In this document: piece by piece, positions 5,975-9,203 of the stretch
Numbering within the stretch: position 1 is the stretch's first letter
How the letters are laid out: each line of letters opens with the position of its first letter
Origin: Firmicutes bacterium CAG:95
GTDB taxonomy: Bacteria; Bacillota; Clostridia; Lachnospirales; Lachnospiraceae
Length of the DNA stretch: 9,203 nt
Direction of reading: 5' to 3'
Assembly: GCA_000438155.1 (NCBI GenBank)
Contig: FR902886.1
Location: forward strand, 1-9,203
Translations under genes and position numbers: made by a program
The notes under the pieces: model-generated
What the model was told of the DNA's origin: nothing
Database searches by the model: none
Seen by the model: only the letters and a program-made list of their open reading frames with translations

Positions 5975-7564
5975 TTACCTCTTTTTGAGCACCATGGCAA
6001 GAACATGTGCTAATGGATCGCAGGCATTCATGATTTCTTCGACCGTATTATTCTGTGCCCCTAATTCGATCAGCATGCTTTTCGGGCATAAATGCATATT
6101 ATAACGGTAGGCTTTGAGATAAATCTTGCGTGTCAGTCCCGGATAATATTCATTGGCAAGCACCTGCGCCTGAAAGGAAAACGCCAGATTATCAAGAATA
6201 TAAGGGTTTTCCAGATAGGAGATCTCTCCCTGCCTGCGCAAATAGCTCAACCCGTTAAAGAACATAAAACGTGCTGTCGGTCGTCCCTGCAAATCCATGA
6301 CAAGTCTCCGGTCATTTGCCATTTCATCCCGGTGCAGATCAATCACCACTTCGATACCCGGATTCTCCTTCAAAATCTGCTCTACCGACGGAAGTGCCTT
6401 TTCATAGGCACTGTCCCGTTCCTGATCATAGACACCCGTATCATGCAGTACGCGGAAGCCATATTCTTCGAGTAGCTCCGTCAGGCGCTCACCGGCTCCG
6501 ACAATCGTTGTCGATGGGTCACCCGGAACAGAATCCACGAAATCTTCACTTGCATGCGTATGATAAATCAGGATCTGTGGACCCTGCGTTTCGTCTTCAT
6601 TGTTTATTATTAAATCTTCATTTAATAATCGTTCTGCATTCAAATATTCTTCCTTCATACTGGTGGAGCCATCCACTGCAAAGAATTCGGAGCGCAAATC
6701 GTCCTGTGTCCATTGCTTCGTCCAATCATATGTATAAGCGGGCACCGCCGCCAGTTCAAATCCGGAAGAAGAGGCTCCCTGTGAGAAACTTTCGTTTTCT
6801 TCCTCCCCCTGACCGGGCTCTTCATTCTGTCCCGATTCGCTTTCAGTTAAATTGTTGTCAACGTCTTCCATTCCGTTCTCCCTAAGCATCTGCTTAAAAT
6901 ACTCCTCTTGTGGAATCTCTGTACTTTTATTCCCTGAACGATTCTGCTCCTTCAACATCCCTTCCTGAATCTCCGGCTGAATCTGTATCCCTGCCGGAGT
7001 TCCCTGTTCATCCGAATCAACAATTTGAATCCGCATTTCTTCCAGGGCTTCAGTCTGTGCATCCTGCACACCTTCTGCTTCCAAATCTGCCAGTTCAGCC
7101 CGTTCTGTCAGTTCTGAGCCCCCTGCATCCTCTGTCTCTGCTCCTTCTGTTTGCGTGATCTCCGCTCCTGCGGCACCCACTTCTGTTTTAGCTGCTTCCG
7201 TTTCTGTTTTCTCCGCTCCTGCGGTATCCACTGCTGTTTTAGCTGCTTCCGTTTCTGATTCCACCGCTCCTGCTACGCCTGCGTCTGTTTTAGATTCTTC
7301 TGTTTTAGCAGCTTGCGTTCCTGCGTCTTTTACTCCTACTGCCACCGCTTCCGAGTCTGCCGTCAAATATGCTCCATAATAGTAATAGGCAGATTCCATG
7401 GCAATGGCGCGTTCGGTCAAAGACAGCTCCGCGGCCCTGCTGTCCATCTGCCGCAGATATCCCGCCACCGGAAGATATGCCCATTCCACCTGACTAATCA
7501 ATACCAGTGCTGCAAATTGTATGATACCCTTCCGGGCCAGATGACTGTTCCATAATCTATACAA
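5975..7564 (-). CDS. spoIIP: SpoIIP, sporulation peptidoglycan amidase/endopeptidase
   Basis: Membrane-anchored zinc hydrolase that, with SpoIID and SpoIIM, thins septal peptidoglycan and drives engulfment of the forespore. Numbering is from the TTG at 7564 (529 residues). A short basic head precedes one membrane span (about 13-36). A long low-complexity Ala/Thr/Glu/Gln region follows (about 70-265), with 17-residue repeats at about 83-153. The catalytic domain (about 325-529) has IYHTHASE with H335, H337 and E340, IDLHRDE with H411, and LIELGAQNNT with E500, the SpoIIP signature. I chose TTG because GGGGTG (7572-7577) lies seven bases before it. The longer frame from GTG 7579 has no ribosome site and would sit at the predicted transcription start. 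It follows gpr by about 60 bases, as in Bacillus. Confidence 0.95.
   Translation of the reverse strand: MYRLWNSHLARKGIIQFAALVLISQVEWAYLPVAGYLRQMDSRAAELSLTERAIAMESAYYYYGAYLTADSEAVAVGVKDAGTQAAKTEESKTDAGVAGAVESETEAAKTAVDTAGAEKTETEAAKTEVGAAGAEITQTEGAETEDAGGSELTERAELADLEAEGVQDAQTEALEEMRIQIVDSDEQGTPAGIQIQPEIQEGMLKEQNRSGNKSTEIPQEEYFKQMLRENGMEDVDNNLTESESGQNEEPGQGEEENESFSQGASSSGFELAAVPAYTYDWTKQWTQDDLRSEFFAVDGSTSMKEEYLNAERLLNEDLIINNEDETQGPQILIYHTHASEDFVDSVPGDPSTTIVGAGERLTELLEEYGFRVLHDTGVYDQERDSAYEKALPSVEQILKENPGIEVVIDLHRDEMANDRRLVMDLQGRPTARFMFFNGLSYLRRQGEISYLENPYILDNLAFSFQAQVLANEYYPGLTRKIYLKAYRYNMHLCPKSMLIELGAQNNTVEEIMNACDPLAHVLAMVLKKR
7106..7318 (-). repeat. 51-bp-period repeat coding for Ala/Thr/Glu-rich units in spoIIP
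   Basis: The SpoIIP linker contains 17-residue units: SETEAAKTAVDTAGAEK, then TETEAAKTEVGAAGAEI, then a diverged TQTEGAETEDAGG. A looser AAKTEESKTDAG unit precedes them. At DNA level, blocks such as ctgttttagctgcttccgtt recur at 51 bases. The segment should be extracellular and extended, linking the membrane anchor to the catalytic domain. Confidence 0.8.
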
Positions 7565-7571
7565 GCTTTCA

Positions 7572-7577
7572 CACCCC
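7572..7577 (-). promoter_or_regulatory. ribosome binding site that decides the spoIIP start
   Basis: GGGGTG on the minus strand lies seven bases before TTG 7564 and overlaps the alternative GTG start. The GTG itself has no purine-rich site upstream. Confidence 0.5.
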
Positions 7578-7585
7578 ACTAGGGT

Positions 7586-7614
7586 ATTTTATGCTTGCTT
7601 TGTCTTAAACATTC
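7586..7614 (-). promoter_or_regulatory. candidate sigma-E-type promoter for spoIIP
   Basis: On the minus strand GAATGTT (7614-7608), a 14-base spacer and CATAAAAT (7593-7586) match the Bacillus sigma-E pattern KMATATT-N14/15-CATACAHT at 6 of 7 and 7 of 8 positions. Transcription would begin near 7579. spoIIP is a sigma-E gene in Bacillus. The site lies in the short gpr-spoIIP gap. Confidence 0.5.
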
Positions 7615-7627
7615 AATTTCATGCGTT

Positions 7628-8536
7628 TTACAGCTCCAGTGCCAGGTGAATGGCATTACAGATGATATGACTGATCTGCCGGATCTCGTAATCCACATCC
7701 TTTCCTGTGACATACATATTGTAAAGCTCATCCATAGCGCCTGTTATCTTTTCTTTCCGGTCAAGAAAATCCTGATCCTCCATACCACAGTCCTTAAAAA
7801 CAGCGTCCTGTACGATGGTTGCAGCGTCCACCACCGTGGGCACGCCGAGGGCAATGACCGGTACACCCAGATTTTCCTCCTGAATGGCATTCCGGTAATT
7901 TCCGACTCCGGAACCGGGATTAATTCCGGCATTGGAAATCTGAATGGTACGGTTCAGTCTTTTGATTGAACGGGCAGCCAGTGCATCAATTACAAGTACG
8001 AGATCCGGATGGGTCTGTGTCACCACACCACTGATGATTTCCTGCGATTCCATCCCGGTCTTCGCCATGACGCCCGGAACCAGGCTGCTGGTAAGAGGTA
8101 GCTTACGGCCTTCATAGGCCGCATTTCCGAATTCCATCACCATATGCCTGGTAATGGTCAGGTTATCCACCACACGCGGTCCCAACGAATCTGCCGTTAC
8201 CTCCCGGTTTCCAAGACCGACAATGAGAATACTCAGCTGTTCCTTTTTCTTCGGAAGCAGGGATTTAATCTGATCCGCCAGTTCCCTGGCAATCTCCTCA
8301 TGGTAATCCTCGTCAGGATGTGCCATATTAGGAGCCTCCAGTGTCACATAGGTTCCCATTGCCTTTCCCAGAAGGCGTGCCCCATTCTTACTCCCGATCG
8401 TTACCCGTGTAATCCTGATTTCACTTTCTTCCTTATATTCTTCCTCCACCTGCACCCCATGAAGATGTTCCTCCTTCTCTGAGACACTCTCCCGTGCTTC
8501 TAAAGCCAAATCCGTCCGGATCTGTACCTGCTCCAT
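7628..8536 (-). CDS. gpr: GPR, germination protease for small acid-soluble spore proteins
   Basis: Aspartic-type (peptidase family A25) protease made in the forespore as a zymogen; on germination it cleaves the DNA-protecting SASPs to supply amino acids. IRTDLALE near the N-terminus (6-13) matches the autocleavage site of Bacillus GPR (IRTDLAVE), so the pro-peptide would be about 11 residues. The two aspartates corresponding to the catalytic pair are D116 (VTADSLGP) and D184 (VIDALAARS). VPGVMAKTGMES (153-164) and NPGSGVGN (206-213) are also conserved. At 302 residues it is shorter than the 368-residue B. subtilis enzyme, mainly because the region after the PTVVDAATI motif is shorter. The ATG has GGAGGG (8544-8549) seven bases upstream. 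It is divergent from rpsT and upstream of spoIIP. Confidence 0.96.
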   Translation of the reverse strand: MEQVQIRTDLALEARESVSEKEEHLHGVQVEEEYKEESEIRITRVTIGSKNGARLLGKAMGTYVTLEAPNMAHPDEDYHEEIARELADQIKSLLPKKKEQLSILIVGLGNREVTADSLGPRVVDNLTITRHMVMEFGNAAYEGRKLPLTSSLVPGVMAKTGMESQEIISGVVTQTHPDLVLVIDALAARSIKRLNRTIQISNAGINPGSGVGNYRNAIQEENLGVPVIALGVPTVVDAATIVQDAVFKDCGMEDQDFLDRKEKITGAMDELYNMYVTGKDVDYEIRQISHIICNAIHLALEL

Positions 8537-8569
8537 TTTCCTGCCCTCCGAAATTTTTTCATGATTATT

Positions 8570-8621
8570 TTGTTACAGTTCAGCCATGCAGAAAGGATTG
8601 TGCATGGCTGAACTGTAACAA
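8570..8621. repeat. 21-bp perfect palindrome with 10-base loop between gpr and rpsT
   Basis: Bases 8570-8590 are exactly complementary to 8601-8621; the arm core is ACAGTTCAGCCATGCA and the loop is gaaaggattg. Neither side has an uninterrupted T-run, though ATATTTTT follows on the plus strand. It lies between divergent genes, where a terminator is not expected. It could be a dispersed palindromic element, a stabilising 5' hairpin on gpr mRNA, or a protein site. Confidence 0.9.
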
Positions 8622-8650
8622 TATTTTTCCAAAATTATCATATTTTATTC
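8622..8650 (-). promoter_or_regulatory. candidate sigma-F-type promoter for gpr
   Basis: On the minus strand GAATA (8650-8646), a 15-base spacer and GGAAAAATA (8630-8622) resemble the Bacillus sigma-F pattern GYWTA-N15-GGnnAnAnT, with one mismatch in each element. gpr is under sigma-F and sigma-G in Bacillus. The start near 8615 would place the palindrome at the 5' end of the mRNA. AT-rich DNA makes chance matches likely. Confidence 0.3.
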
Positions 8651-8659
8651 GTTTTGTTA

Positions 8660-8688
8660 TTGACATATTTGCAGGATACGGCTACAAT
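8660..8688 (+). promoter_or_regulatory. sigma-A promoter of rpsT
   Basis: TTGACA (8660-8665), a 17-base spacer and TACAAT (8683-8688) give a near-consensus vegetative promoter. Transcription should begin near 8695, leaving a leader of about 80 bases that could carry S20 autoregulation, though I see no strong fold in it. Confidence 0.85.
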
Positions 8689-8762
8689 AATATGCGTGTG
8701 TTTACATTAAGACGTCCGTGTCCGGCTTTAATGAAACATCTCAGTAACTTACGATTTTTAAT

Positions 8763-8768
8763 AGGAGG
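8763..8768 (+). promoter_or_regulatory. ribosome binding site that decides the rpsT start
   Basis: AGGAGG lies eight bases before GTG 8777. An in-frame GTG at 8768 overlaps this site and so cannot be the start. Confidence 0.85.
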
Positions 8769-8776
8769 TGTACATC

Positions 8777-9040
8777 GTGGCTAACATTAAATCTGCAAAG
8801 AAGAGAATTTTAGTTAATCAAACAAGAGCTGAAAGAAATAAGGCAATCAAGTCCGGAGTTAAGACAGCCGTTAAGAAGGTTGTTGTTGCTATTGAAGCAA
8901 ATGACAAGGCTGCTGCACAGGAAGCTTTAGTTGCTGCTACTACAGTAATTGATAAGGCTGCCAGCAAGGGCGTTTACCATAAGAACACAGCTTCCAGAAA
9001 AGTATCCCGTTTAGCTCAGGCTGTTAACAAGATGGCTTAA
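8777..9040 (+). CDS. rpsT: 30S ribosomal protein S20
   Basis: Small primary-binding protein of the 30S subunit that contacts 16S rRNA helices. The 87 residues begin MANIKSAKKRILVNQ and are Lys/Ala-rich throughout, with RNKAIKSGVKTAVKK and the GVYHKNTASRKVSRLA block, all typical of S20. The start is GTG at 8777, which gives the conserved MANIKSAKKR terminus; the in-frame GTG at 8768 would add three residues and overlaps the AGGAGG. The gene stands alone with its own sigma-A promoter and terminator, divergent from gpr as in Bacillus. Its codons favour A/T-ending forms more than the neighbouring genes, as expected for high expression. Confidence 0.97.
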   Translation: MANIKSAKKRILVNQTRAERNKAIKSGVKTAVKKVVVAIEANDKAAAQEALVAATTVIDKAASKGVYHKNTASRKVSRLAQAVNKMA

Positions 9041-9076
9041 TTACCGGAAGACCTGATTTTTAACGAAAATATAAGA

Positions 9077-9112
9077 CCTCAACTCATACCGTCATGTGAG
9101 TTGAGGTTTTTT
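9077..9112 (+). terminator. rho-independent terminator of rpsT
   Basis: CCTCAACTCA (9077-9086) pairs perfectly with TGAGTTGAGG (9097-9106) around a 10-base loop, followed directly by six T (9107-9112). It lies 36 bases after the rpsT stop. Confidence 0.92.
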
Positions 9113-9122
9113 GTTTGTCAAA

Positions 9123-9160
9123 AATAACGATTCAGTTTTGTCTGGTTCTGAATCGTTATT
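9123..9160. repeat. 13-bp perfect inverted repeat resembling the MITE ends
   Basis: AATAACGATTCAG (9123-9135) and CTGAATCGTTATT (9148-9160) flank a 12-base loop. The arms differ from the MITE end GATAACTATTCAG at two of 13 positions, and GTTCTGAATCGTTAT continues the likeness on the right. It could be a collapsed relative of that element or a second hairpin behind rpsT. Confidence 0.7.
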
Positions 9161-9171
9161 ATAAAAAATAA

Positions 9172-9203
9172 GATAACTATTCAGAACCCCATTCGTAAAA
9201 CCG
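9172..9203. mobile_element. left end of a second MITE-like copy, cut by the window edge
   Basis: These 32 bases match 5847-5878 with one difference (C at 9189 against G at 5864), including the terminal repeat GATAACTATTCAGAAC. The remainder lies beyond the window. Confidence 0.8.

Noticed and set aside
6316..6885. Rightward 189-codon frame opposite spoIIP
   Set aside because: Its composition (Pro/His/Ser/Arg) is typical of antisense frames, and the catalytic domain of SpoIIP lies on the other strand.

Overview
The window looks like a chromosomal segment of a spore-forming clostridial Firmicute, most likely a Lachnospiraceae gut anaerobe. The reasons are the sporulation genes (gpr, spoIIP and a sigK-type sigma factor), a PilT ATPase, AT-rich intergenic DNA with strong AGGAGG-type ribosome sites, and the rpsT / gpr-spoIIP-lepA-hemW gene order known from Bacillus subtilis and its relatives. 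The genus is an inference. No genome comparison could be run.

From right to left: rpsT (30S protein S20) is read rightward from a near-consensus sigma-A promoter and ends at a strong terminator. All other confident genes are read leftward. gpr (germination protease) diverges from rpsT across an intergenic region that holds a 21-bp perfect palindrome. It is followed by spoIIP (septal/engulfment peptidoglycan hydrolase), a 127-bp MITE-like inverted-repeat element, lepA (EF-4), hemW (whose start codon abuts the lepA stop), then sigK and pilT. In Bacillus, hemW is followed by the hrcA-grpE-dnaK-dnaJ heat-shock operon; here sigK-pilT occupies that place. pilT ends in a 20-bp-stem terminator that merges into an imperfect tandem array of about 38-bp units. 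The far left edge may hold the start of another leftward gene.

Functionally, gpr, spoIIP and sigK belong to endospore formation and germination. lepA, hemW and rpsT are translation and heme housekeeping genes. pilT points to type IV pilus retraction.

The unusual material is mostly repeat DNA. It comprises an array with an alternating two-unit period, a 30-bp minisatellite coding for eight in-phase decapeptides inside hemW, a 51-bp-period Ala/Thr/Glu repeat in spoIIP, and a MITE-like family present as one full copy, one copy cut by the right edge and one possible relic. The sigK gene has no pro-sequence and no ATG start. I found no CRISPR array, defence system, tRNA or rRNA, and no convincing new multi-gene system; the rest is conserved core genome.
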